This document shows positions 42,767-50,690 of a stretch of DNA of 64,000 nucleotides, one piece after another. Both the position numbers and the translations under genes were made by a program. The DNA is from Olsenella uli (GTDB lineage Bacteria; Actinomycetota; Coriobacteriia; Coriobacteriales; Atopobiaceae): the NCBI RefSeq assembly GCF_901212655.1, contig NZ_CAAKON010000021.1:1-64000 (forward strand). The letters are read 5' to 3'. The notes beneath the pieces were generated by a model. It had not been told where the DNA came from and ran no database searches. It was given only the letters and a program-made list of their open reading frames with translations. Numbering within the stretch: the stretch's first letter is position 1; each line of letters begins with the position of its first letter.

Positions 42767-42835
42767 GCGCCGCCCCCTCGAACGTTGGGCTGACTGCCCC
42801 TCACGCGTTGGACAGACCGCCCATCGCACGCACCC

Positions 42836-43522
42836 TTACAGCAAATACAGAATGACCGCGAGGAACTGGCAGATGCTGCCCGCAAGCACCCACAGGTGCC
42901 AGACGCTATGCATGTAGCGAACGCCCTTGGCCAGGTAAAAGCCCGTACCCACGGTGTAGCAGAGCCCTCCCGCCACGAGCAGCCACAGACACCCAGGCGC
43001 AAGCGATGCCAGGAGCTGCGGCAGGCGAAAGACCACGAGCCAGCCCATCACGAGGTAGATGGCAATGGTCACCCATCGCGGCTGGCGCTCGCGCAGAAAC
43101 GCCTCCACGCCGATGCCCGCCAGCGCGAAGGCCCACACGACGACGAGCAGGGGCACACCACCGTCCTCCAGCAGGGGGCCGAGGGTGAACGGCGTATAGC
43201 TGCCGGCTATCAGCAGGTAGATGCAGCTATGGTCGAGCGTGCGCAGGATGCGCTTGGCCGGTACGTAGGTGATGGCGTGGTAGAGCGTGCTCATCGAGTA
43301 CTCGAGGATGAGCGAGAGGCCAAAGATGATGGCACTCGCGAGCATGTTCGGCGCACCGCCGTCGAGGACGGCACGCACGACGAGCAGCACGAGGCCCGCC
43401 ACCGAGAGCATCGCGCCAAGACCGTGGGTCACAGAGTTGGCAATCTCCTCCCCCACGGTGTAATCGGGAAGGGCATGCGGCTCGATGGGGGACGCGGCAC
43501 CCGCCCGGCTCTCGCGAGCCAT
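42836..43522 (-). CDS. trhA: TrhA/hemolysin III-family membrane protein
   Basis: The 228-residue protein has about seven hydrophobic helices and the family motifs NSVTHGLGAMLSVAG, STLYHAITYVPAK, DHSCIYLLIAGSYTPF and YMHSVWHLWVLAG. Proteins of this PAQR-like family are linked to membrane-lipid energetics; early hemolysin claims are not general. The start ATG 43522 follows the LuxS stop by one base, so the two are coupled. Confidence 0.85.
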   Translation of the reverse strand: MARESRAGAASPIEPHALPDYTVGEEIANSVTHGLGAMLSVAGLVLLVVRAVLDGGAPNMLASAIIFGLSLILEYSMSTLYHAITYVPAKRILRTLDHSCIYLLIAGSYTPFTLGPLLEDGGVPLLVVVWAFALAGIGVEAFLRERQPRWVTIAIYLVMGWLVVFRLPQLLASLAPGCLWLLVAGGLCYTVGTGFYLAKGVRYMHSVWHLWVLAGSICQFLAVILYLL

Positions 43523-43523
43523 G

Positions 43524-44027
43524 CTACTTGCCCGCTTCCTTGGCAAGCAGACCCGGATACGAGAGGCTCACGTTGGCGCCCAGGTCACGCTCGAGGTAGC
43601 GACGCGCAAGCCACTTGGCCATGCCAAGGTTCTGGTCAAGGTAGTTGCCGCACTCCTCGGGCCTGGCCCCGGGAATCTCGCCCTCGAAGTCGCGCGCGAA
43701 CTCGAACAGCGATCTCACCAGCGGCAAGATTTCCTCAGAGCTCACGGCGCCAAATACCGCGAGGTAAAAACCCGTGCGGCAGCCCATGGGGCCAAAGTAG
43801 ACCACCCGCGACGCCCAGGTGGGGTGATTGCGCAGGAAGGTGGCGCCCAGGTGCTCGATGGTATGGCACTCGGCCGTGTTCATCACCGGCTCGTCGTTGG
43901 GGGCCGTGAGGCGCAGGTCGAACGTTGTGACGACGGCGCCCGTGGCAGGGTCCTGGTCACGGCGAGAGACGTAGACGCCCGGCTTGAGCAGAAGGTGGTT
44001 GACGGTGAAGCTGGCAATGCGATCCAT
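43524..44027 (-). CDS. luxS: S-ribosylhomocysteine lyase LuxS
   Basis: LuxS splits S-ribosylhomocysteine to homocysteine and the AI-2 precursor DPD. This 167-residue enzyme has its metal ligands His55 and His59 in AECHTIEHLGA and Cys126 in PEECGNYLDQNL, and the catalytic Cys83 in GPMGCRTGFYLAVFG. It is directly followed by the trhA gene. No Pfs nucleosidase gene is adjacent. AI-2 signalling cannot be inferred from LuxS alone; methyl-cycle recycling is the minimal role. Confidence 0.95.
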   Translation of the reverse strand: MDRIASFTVNHLLLKPGVYVSRRDQDPATGAVVTTFDLRLTAPNDEPVMNTAECHTIEHLGATFLRNHPTWASRVVYFGPMGCRTGFYLAVFGAVSSEEILPLVRSLFEFARDFEGEIPGARPEECGNYLDQNLGMAKWLARRYLERDLGANVSLSYPGLLAKEAGK

Positions 44028-44122
44028 GGGTCCTCCGGTTTGCGGCGCGCAGGCGCGAAGCCCTGGGCGCGAGGGTTTTCTGGTACGCCATGATACCCCG
44101 CATGCAACCGGCCGGCGCGTGG

Positions 44123-45172
44123 CTAGACGAGCGTACTGGTGGCAACAGCCACGGCCTCGTCCTCGTCATCCGTGAGCACCACGAGCTTGGGGTCGAGTTC
44201 AGAGATCATGCCGGCACCCACGGCCGTCTTCTCGAGCCACTCGAACAGCCCGCTCCAGTACTCGGTGCCAAACATCACAATGGGCGTCATGGCAACCTTA
44301 TGCGTCTGCACGAGCGTGAGCAGCTCGAAGCTCTCGTCCAGCGTGCCAAAGCCGCCCGGGAACACGACGGCGCCCCTCGAGTATTTTACGAACATGGTTT
44401 TGCGAACGAAGAAGTACCGGAAGGTCATGCCGATGTTCACCCACCGGTTGATGCCCTCCTCATGGGGAAGCTCGATGCCAAGACCCACGGACTTGCCACC
44501 CACGTCTGCGGCACCGCGGTTCACGGCCTCCATGATGCCGGGACCGCCGCCGGTGATGACGGCGACGCCGCGCTCCGCAAGCTTGCGCCCGACGTGACGC
44601 GCAGCGCGATACATCGGGTCCGTACGCTTCGTGCGGGCAGATCCATAGCAGGCAACGGCCGGACCAAGTTCCGCAAGTGCACCAAAGCCGTCCACGAACT
44701 CGGCCTGGATACGTAGCACGCGCCAGGGGTCCATGTGAAGCCAGTCCGTTGGTTCCTCGGCGGAGAGCAGGTGCTCGGTGGTGGTCTCCTTGGGAATCAT
44801 GTGGCCGCGGAGAATGACCGGACCCTTGTAGTACGTGGCGCCAAGCGGCTCATCTGACGCGCCCGGAATCACAAAGTCAGGCTTGTTGGCGACATGCGCC
44901 TTGGCGCGCGCTTCGTCCGAGGCAACGGGTGTACCGGAACCGCTTGCTCCAACACCGCTGGTGCCGTCGCGCAGGCTGGCACGCGCCTCATCGGAAGAAG
45001 CCACAGCTCCGGAATTGTCCGAGTTGGCAAGCCCGTTCTCCGCCGGGTGCGAGGTGGAGATGTCGCCATCCGGCATCTTCGCGGCGAGTGCCTTTGCGCC
45101 CTTCTCGCCCTTCTTGCCAGACTTTGCCTTGTGCTCCGAAAGCTCCCCGAAGCCCTTCTTCTTTTTCGCCAT
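44123..45172 (-). CDS. LOG-family (TIGR00730) protein with long N-terminal extension
   Basis: A 349-residue protein. The C-terminal 230 residues are a Rossmann-fold LOG domain with GGGPGIMEAVNRGA and FPGGFGTLDE, the phosphoribohydrolase signature that removes ribose-5-phosphate from nucleotides such as cytokinin-type monophosphates. The first 100 residues are low complexity, charged and Ser/Gly-rich (MAKKKKGFGELSEHKAKSG...), which is unusual for the family. The ATG 45172 has AAAGGAG upstream. Substrate unknown. Confidence 0.8.
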   Translation of the reverse strand: MAKKKKGFGELSEHKAKSGKKGEKGAKALAAKMPDGDISTSHPAENGLANSDNSGAVASSDEARASLRDGTSGVGASGSGTPVASDEARAKAHVANKPDFVIPGASDEPLGATYYKGPVILRGHMIPKETTTEHLLSAEEPTDWLHMDPWRVLRIQAEFVDGFGALAELGPAVACYGSARTKRTDPMYRAARHVGRKLAERGVAVITGGGPGIMEAVNRGAADVGGKSVGLGIELPHEEGINRWVNIGMTFRYFFVRKTMFVKYSRGAVVFPGGFGTLDESFELLTLVQTHKVAMTPIVMFGTEYWSGLFEWLEKTAVGAGMISELDPKLVVLTDDEDEAVAVATSTLV

Positions 45173-45387
45173 CTAAACTCCTTTGGTCATGTTTGGCAAG
45201 CGTACTACCAAACCTGCAAGGAAGGGGTTAGACGGACGTAACGTAAGACGCAGCGCGCGCAGCCAACACAGACGAAGAGCGCCGGTTCCCTTCGACCCCG
45301 ACACCCCGATATACATACATTCGGATTAGTAGTGAACGATTTAGCGGCAGACACAAGTTCAGGCCGCGTCGGCCCGGACCATGGTCC

Positions 45388-45816
45388 CTAGTCGGCGTCT
45401 ACCACATACAGGTCCTTGGCCTCAAGCAAGCGAAGGCCGGCATCCTGGAGCTTGAGCTCCATGGGCTCGCCCTGGACACGCACGATGTCGACCGTGCCGT
45501 CATCGATGGAGCAGCTGTACGCATAGGCGACGGCGAGGTCGCTCGAATGCAGCTTGTCGAGCAACTGCGCAAGGCCGCCGGGTACGTTGTCCACGCGAAT
45601 GGCAACGACCTTGCTGGTAGAGGCGTCGTAGCCAAGTTCGGAGAGCATGACGGCCGTGGCCTGGGGACGGTCGACGATGAGGCGGACGATGGCAAAGTCT
45701 ACGTTATCGGCCACCATGAGCGCGTGAATCTGAACGCCCTCCTCACCAAGCACGCGGCACATCTTGGCGAGACGCCCCGGCTCAGCCGGAAGGCAGACGG
45801 TAAGCTGATCGATCAT
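45388..45816 (-). CDS. Tandem ACT-domain protein
   Basis: A 142-residue protein made of two ACT domains: one beginning MIDQLTVCLPAEPGRLAKM and a second beginning VVAIRVDNVPGGLAQLLD near residue 68. No catalytic domain is attached. ACT domains bind amino acids, and stand-alone tandem ACT proteins are thought to be ligand-sensing regulatory proteins. ATG 45816 has GGAGG upstream. Confidence 0.8.
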   Translation of the reverse strand: MIDQLTVCLPAEPGRLAKMCRVLGEEGVQIHALMVADNVDFAIVRLIVDRPQATAVMLSELGYDASTSKVVAIRVDNVPGGLAQLLDKLHSSDLAVAYAYSCSIDDGTVDIVRVQGEPMELKLQDAGLRLLEAKDLYVVDAD

Positions 45817-46320
45817 GGAAGACCTCCTTGCTGCTCGGGCCGCCTCCTTGCGAGCCCGACACCGACAGACGCGCCGGCACAGTTAGTCTCCGTATCCTAT
45901 GCCCGCCGTCGTAAAGGCTAAACGCCCCCAGCAAAGCCGTAACAAGCTGGACCCACTTGTCACCGCTCAAGGCCCGTCACCAGGCCAATAGCACGCGGCC
46001 CCGTGTTCAAAGGCGCGAACGAGGCCAGTCGCCATGCCAATACCGCACGGGCATAAACAAAAAGCCTGAACGAAACGGCAGGGCAGCAGGAAAAGACGGG
46101 CGACAGCACAGCGGGCACAAGCCAAAATCGTGAGCAAGACGGCAAAGCAACTGGAATAGACCGGCGACGACACAGGCGCGCACGTCAATTGCTCCCCCAC
46201 TCGTCCCCTCGTAGCAACGACGCCACACAAAACGCCCGCCAGATTATGTAAAGCAAACGGTAGGGCCCAACGTGCGCGCGAGGGAAACGCCTCGCTCGCT
46301 ACAATCTCCCCTGTCAACAA
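45817..46320. other. Intergenic with 64-bp period imperfect repeat
   Basis: About 500 bases without a gene. Two purine-rich copies of about 44 bases start at 46075 and 46139 (acggcagggcagcag and acggcaaagcaactg at their starts). A weaker earlier similarity may exist around 46010. The end of the region is the promoter of the thioesterase gene. Confidence 0.5.
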
Positions 46321-46332
46321 ATGGGAGGCGAC

Positions 46333-47151
46333 ATGTACTCGTTCGAGAGCAGGGTCAGGTTCAGCGAAATCGACGGCAACGGATTGCTCAGCATCCCCGC
46401 GCTCGTCAATTACCTGCAGGATTGCGCCACATTTCACTCAGTTGCCGTGGGCATGTGGCCGCAGCACGTGGCCCAGACGGGCCGCACATGGCTGCTTTCG
46501 GCTTGGGAGATCGAAAATGACCGACTCCCCCACTTTGGCGAGGACATCATCGTGAGCACCTGGGCAACCGGGTTCAAGGGACTACGCGCCAACCGCAACC
46601 TCACCATCTGCTCGGCGGACGACGAGGGGCGCGAGCATCCCCTCGTACGCGCCGACTCGAGCTGGTTCATGTTCGACATGCGCACCGGCAAGCCTATCCG
46701 CATCCCAACCGAGGAAGCGGATCCCTACCGCAGTGACATCGAGCGCGACGCGCCCCTCGACATGCCGCCCATCCCGCGAAGCATCCGAACGAACGACGAA
46801 GGCACGCTGACGACGCCCGTCACGGTGGCTGCCTCGCTTCTCGATACGAACGGTCACGTCAACAACGCCCAGTACGTGAGCCTGGCACTTGGCGCACTTG
46901 AGGAATCCGAGGCCAAGGATGGCGTGGGCGGGGCCGCCGAGGACCCCCTTGCCCACTTCATGGCCATGGACGACACGCGCAATCCCATTCATCGTCTCGA
47001 CGTTCACTATAGCCGCGCCGCCAAGCTCGGTGACGTCATCTGTCCGCACGTCCACCGCGGAGACGACGGCTCAAAGACCATCACCCTCGACGACGAGGCA
47101 GCCAAGCCCTACGCCATTGTTCGCTTCACCCCAAGGGCCGAGGCTCGCTAG
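46333..47151 (+). CDS. Acyl-ACP thioesterase
   Basis: A 272-residue double-hotdog thioesterase of the plant FatA/FatB-like family (PF01643). The N-terminal domain begins MYSFESRVRFSEIDGNGLLS, and the C-terminal domain carries the catalytic DTNGHVNNAQYVSLAL. It releases fatty acids from acyl carrier protein, setting chain length. ATG 46333 follows GGGAGG; the in-frame ATG at 46321 overlaps this site. No fatty-acid synthesis genes are adjacent. Confidence 0.85.
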   Translation: MYSFESRVRFSEIDGNGLLSIPALVNYLQDCATFHSVAVGMWPQHVAQTGRTWLLSAWEIENDRLPHFGEDIIVSTWATGFKGLRANRNLTICSADDEGREHPLVRADSSWFMFDMRTGKPIRIPTEEADPYRSDIERDAPLDMPPIPRSIRTNDEGTLTTPVTVAASLLDTNGHVNNAQYVSLALGALEESEAKDGVGGAAEDPLAHFMAMDDTRNPIHRLDVHYSRAAKLGDVICPHVHRGDDGSKTITLDDEAAKPYAIVRFTPRAEAR

Positions 47152-47216
47152 CATACGCGGCTCGCGCCGAGCAGCCACCATCATCGGAGCGGTCCTGTTC
47201 TAAAGGAGCACACCCA

Positions 47217-47327
47217 TCCTGGGACTACCTCGCCGTGGGCGGCAACATCCCGCTCCTGGCCCCCTCCAGTACCGGCATGGTTGTGGTGAACGGCGCCAAC
47301 AGCACCATCGCGCAGCCCCGGAGCTGA
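47217..47327 (+). pseudogene. Coding-like remnant, unassigned
   Basis: A 36-codon stretch reads as SWDYLAVGGNIPLLAPSS then TGMVVVNGANSTIAQPRS and stops, with GC-rich third positions like a real gene. An AAAGGAG lies just upstream, but the only possible start nearby is non-standard. It could be the tail of a decayed gene. I recognise no family with confidence. Confidence 0.3.
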
Positions 47328-47482
47328 AGAGCCAAAATCAAGAAAACACCCGCACAGGTCCGAGGTTTGCGATAGGGATTGGCCCTGGGCGATTACTAGA
47401 GAGCATCCAGCCCAAAAACATGCGAGGATGCCATCCCGGGCCTATCGTGTAGCCCGGAGCTAATTGCCACCCCGAAACAGAA

Positions 47483-47593
47483 AAGGCCCCGGGCCAGGCC
47501 CCTGCTAGGGCCTTGTGCCTCCGCGATTTCTGAGCGTCCCTTGCTCAGCTGAGCGGAGCACAAGGTCCGGCGGGGAGCTTGGCCCGGGGCCGG
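47483..47593 (-). terminator. Long imperfect inverted repeat after htpG
   Basis: The arms begin at 47483 and end at about 47593: ggccccgggcca on the left pairs with tggcccggggcc on the right, and ccttgtgc with gcacaagg further inside, around a small inner hairpin (ctgagc/gctcag). On the minus strand, the htpG direction, it starts about 20 bases after the htpG stop and is followed by ccttttctgttt. It probably terminates htpG, though it is far longer than a usual terminator. Confidence 0.7.
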
Positions 47594-47609
47594 CCACACA
47601 GGTTCGAAG

Positions 47610-49628
47610 CTACATCAGCTCGCAAACCTGCTGCGCGAAGGCCACGGGATCATCCGGCAGAATTCCTTCGACGAGCAGCGCCTGGTCATACAGGAGCCCG
47701 GCGTAGAGCTTCACCTTGTCCGCATCGCCGTCCTTCTCGGCAGCCTGCAGCTTGGCAAAGACCGGGTGCTTGGCGTTGAGCTCGAGCACGCGCTGGGCCT
47801 TGGGCGCCTGGTCCGCATCGGGGCCGGCAGCCATCACGCGCTCCATCTCGAGCGACACGGGGCCCTCGCTCGTAATGGCCGCGGGGGCGTCGGTAAGGCG
47901 TGCGGAAACGGCGACCTTCGTGACCTTGTCACCCAGGGCGTCCTTCATGCCCTTGAACAGGTCCTCGTTCTCCTTGGTGGCCTCCTCGGCTTCCTTCTTC
48001 TCGTCCTCGCTGGCAAAGTCCACGTCGCCAGAGGCCACGTTCTTAAGGTCGAGCGTGCGGTCCTCGAGCTCGGGCTCAGCGCCATCGGCCACGGCCTTCT
48101 CGACGGCCTCGCGGGCGGCGTCGTCCTCATAGACCTTCGGCAGGTTCTTCGCCGTGTACTGGCGCATGGCCTGGAACGTGAACTCGTCCACGTCGGCCGT
48201 GCAGAGCAGCACGTCAAAGCCGTGGTCGAGAGCGGCCTTCACGACGGGCATCTTGGCGAGGCGGTCGCGCGAGTCGCCGGCGGCGTAGTAGACGGCCTTC
48301 TGGCCCGCGGGCATCGCCTTCGCGTACTCAGCGAGCGTCACCATCTTGTTCTCGCGGGCGCTCCAGAACAGCAGCAGGTCGGCAAGCTCGGAGGCCTTCA
48401 TGCCGTAGCTCGAGTAGATGCCAAACTTGAGGCCGCGGCCAAAGCTCTCGAAGAACTTCTCGTAGGCCTCGCGGTCCTGGTCGCGCATCGCCTCGAGCTC
48501 GCTCGTGACCTTCTTCTCGATGCGGTTGGCGATAGCGTGCAGCTGGCGGTTCTGCTGAAGCGTCTCACGCGAGATGTTGAGTGACACGTCCGGAGAGTCC
48601 ACGATGCCGCGCACGAAGTTGTAGTAATCCGGCAACAGGTCGGCGCACTTCTCCATGATCAGCACGTTGGAGCTGTAGAGCGCAAGACCCTTCTCGTAGT
48701 CCTTGCTGTAGAGGTCGAACGGGGCCTTGCCCGGGACAAACAGCAGCGCGTCGTACTCGAGCGTGCCCTCGGCGTGGAAGGTGATGGTGCGCGCCGGGTC
48801 CTCCCAGTCGTGGAAGGTGCTCTTGTAGAACTCGGTGTACTCCTCGGGCGTCACGTCCGCCTTAGACTTCTTCCAAATCGGCGTCATGGAGTTGATGGTC
48901 TCGAGCTCGGTGTAGTCCTCGTACTCGGGCTTGTAGTCATCGCCGGCGTCCTCGGGCTTGGGCTTCTGACGGCTCTTGGTGACCATCATCTGAATCGGGT
49001 GACGCACGTAGTTGCTGTAGGTGCGCACGAGGTCCTTGAGCGTCCACTCCTCGAGGAAGCGGCTGTAGCGCTCGCCCTGCTCGCCGCCCTCGCCCTCGAC
49101 GTCATCCTTGAGGGTGAGTACGATGTCGGTGCCGCAGTGGTCGCGCTGGCCATCCTCGATGGCATAGCCCTCGAGGCCATCGCTTGTCCAGGTGTGGGCC
49201 ACGTCCTCGCCGCAGGCGCGCGTGGTGACCTTGACCTCCTTGGCCACCATAAACGCGGAGTAGAAGCCAACGCCAAACTGTCCGATGATGTCGACGTCGT
49301 CGCCCTGGTGCTCGGCATTGGCGGCCTTGAACTCCTCGGAGCCGGAATGCGCAATGGTGCCAAGGTTGCGCTCGAGCTCCTCGGCCGTCATGCCGATGCC
49401 GTTGTCCGAGATAGTGAGCGTGCGAGCGTCCTTGTCCGGCGTGATGCGGATGGAAAGGCTGTCCTGGTCGAGCTTGACGTCGGAGTCCGTGAGGCTCTTA
49501 AGGTAGAGCTTGTCCTCCGCGTCCGACGCATTGGAGATGAGCTCGCGGAGGAAGATCTCCTTGTTGGTGTAGATCGAGTTGATCATGAGGTCGAGCAGCT
49601 TCTTGCTCTCGGTCTTGAACTGCTTCAT
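47610..49628 (-). CDS. htpG: HtpG, Hsp90-type chaperone
   Basis: The 672-residue cytoplasmic chaperone has the GHKL ATP-binding motifs ELISNASDA, DNGIGMTAEEL and GQFGVGFYSAFMV, followed by middle-domain segments such as LFVPGKAPFDLYSKDY and GIVDSPDVSLNISRE, and a C-terminal dimer domain. ATG 49628 has AGGAGGCG upstream; an upstream frame to 49730 is disregarded. A promoter is proposed about 120 bases upstream. It appears to be monocistronic. Confidence 0.95.
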   Translation of the reverse strand: MKQFKTESKKLLDLMINSIYTNKEIFLRELISNASDAEDKLYLKSLTDSDVKLDQDSLSIRITPDKDARTLTISDNGIGMTAEELERNLGTIAHSGSEEFKAANAEHQGDDVDIIGQFGVGFYSAFMVAKEVKVTTRACGEDVAHTWTSDGLEGYAIEDGQRDHCGTDIVLTLKDDVEGEGGEQGERYSRFLEEWTLKDLVRTYSNYVRHPIQMMVTKSRQKPKPEDAGDDYKPEYEDYTELETINSMTPIWKKSKADVTPEEYTEFYKSTFHDWEDPARTITFHAEGTLEYDALLFVPGKAPFDLYSKDYEKGLALYSSNVLIMEKCADLLPDYYNFVRGIVDSPDVSLNISRETLQQNRQLHAIANRIEKKVTSELEAMRDQDREAYEKFFESFGRGLKFGIYSSYGMKASELADLLLFWSARENKMVTLAEYAKAMPAGQKAVYYAAGDSRDRLAKMPVVKAALDHGFDVLLCTADVDEFTFQAMRQYTAKNLPKVYEDDAAREAVEKAVADGAEPELEDRTLDLKNVASGDVDFASEDEKKEAEEATKENEDLFKGMKDALGDKVTKVAVSARLTDAPAAITSEGPVSLEMERVMAAGPDADQAPKAQRVLELNAKHPVFAKLQAAEKDGDADKVKLYAGLLYDQALLVEGILPDDPVAFAQQVCELM

Positions 49629-49744
49629 GAAACGCGCCTCCTGATGATGCGGCAGCGAGCGCCGAAGCGAGCATGTGAAGCCGCCGCGACTCCGTGCCGG
49701 CCGACCACGCGCGGTAGTCGGACTTGCCATACACAGACTTAGGT

Positions 49745-49774
49745 TTTATATCCCAAAAGCGCGCAAGTATACAA
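49745..49774 (-). promoter_or_regulatory. Possible htpG promoter
   Basis: Minus strand: -35 TTGTAT (49774-49769), 18-base spacer, -10 TATAAA (49750-49745), about 120 bases before the htpG start. No HrcA-type CIRCE element was seen. Confidence 0.45.
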
Positions 49775-50105
49775 GCGGGGCTAGGAATGCCACCGCAAAA
49801 AGGCCGGCCCCTCACATGACACACCATGTTGGGAGCGCCTGTTGCTACCAAGGAGGCTGGGCCCTTTAATCGAATCGGCTGCCTGGAGTCCTCTGAGCGA
49901 ACCGGCAGTTTTTGGCTCCCCGCTTGGACTTATGGCTCCTTGCTCGAACTCACGGCGCATTGTTTGAAATTATGGCGCCTTGTTTGAGCCGCCAGCCGAG
50001 AGTCATGCTTTGCCTGCCATCCCGTTGCCCTTGCTTGAGCCTCCGGGCCGGGGCCTTGGTTGGCCTGCCGGCGCATGGCCCCGTTTTTGAACTGTCAGAC
50101 CTGGG

Positions 50106-50321
50106 CCTTGCTTAAAAATGAATCGTTTATGAGGTCTGTATCTATCCAATCGCCCGACCCTTCGGTACCTTGTCTGAAAATGAACCGTTTTGCGTGGCAC
50201 GCGCCGGAGCAATCTTCCAGCCCGTTTGTTAGGAAATAAAAAACCACAGGTACATGGGGCGCTTTGAATACGGGTTTATCGACTCCCCTCAAGAAGCAGC
50301 AAAAACTGTTCATTTTCAAAC
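50106..50321. repeat. Three copies of a TGAAAATGAACCGTTTT-like motif
   Basis: Copy A 50106-50129 (ccttgcttaaaaatgaatcg), copy B 50168-50191 (ccttgtctgaaaatgaaccg), 62 bases apart, and inverted copy C 50301-50321 (aaaaactgttcattttcaaa). Copies B and C can pair as a long-range stem. Confidence 0.7.
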
Positions 50322-50344
50322 GCGGTCCCTAAAGAAGCGGCAAC

Positions 50345-50430
50345 TAGGGGCCAAATCTCAAAAGGGCGATCGCTAAGGGGCAAGCCTCAAAGGGGCAACC
50401 GCAAAGGGGCAACCGCAAAGGAGCGAACCC
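50345..50430 (+). repeat. 14-15 bp tandem repeat array
   Basis: aaaggggcaaccgc is repeated perfectly at 50389-50402 and 50403-50416. Diverged units extend left (about 50345-50388) and right (50417-50430, aaaggagcgaaccc), about six units in all. No spacers differ as in CRISPR arrays. Confidence 0.8.
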
Positions 50431-50690
50431 AAAGGTCTGGTCACATACGGGGAATCGTCTGGCCACATAAGGCGAATCCACAATCCTGTGAACGACAAGA
50501 AGCGAACACGCGGAGGTGGTAAAAACGGCCAATAAGAAACCAACGCACGAAGGTGGCCCCAATAGAGCAGGCCCAAAGAGCGAACCCAGGAAGCGAACCC
50601 TCTAAAGCACCGCTTCTTCCAGGACCGTGGCTTCCGCCCAAGAAACGGCCCCAGCAACGAACCCAGCAACGAACTCTCTAAGAAGTGGCC

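Larger units (their letters stand above)
49629..50690. other. About 1 kb gene-free region with repeat arrays
   Basis: No open frame here has a ribosome site and plausible composition. The region from about 49,870 to 50,200 is made of variants of a word like ggcgccttgtttgaa; the region from 50,330 to 50,690 shows variants of the reverse complement (tcaaaggggcaacc). It appears as two degenerate arrays pointing at each other. The first 140 bases are the htpG promoter region. Details are listed as separate repeats. Confidence 0.6.

Noticed and set aside
42836..43522. TrhA-like protein as a haemolytic virulence factor
   Set aside because: The hemolysin III name is historical; the sequence supports only membership in the PAQR-like membrane family.
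43524..44027. LuxS as evidence of AI-2 quorum sensing
   Set aside because: No receptor, Lsr transporter or Pfs gene is visible; methyl-cycle recycling is sufficient.
50345..50430. Short tandem repeats considered as a CRISPR array
   Set aside because: Units of 14-15 bases abut each other with no unique spacers, and there are no cas genes.
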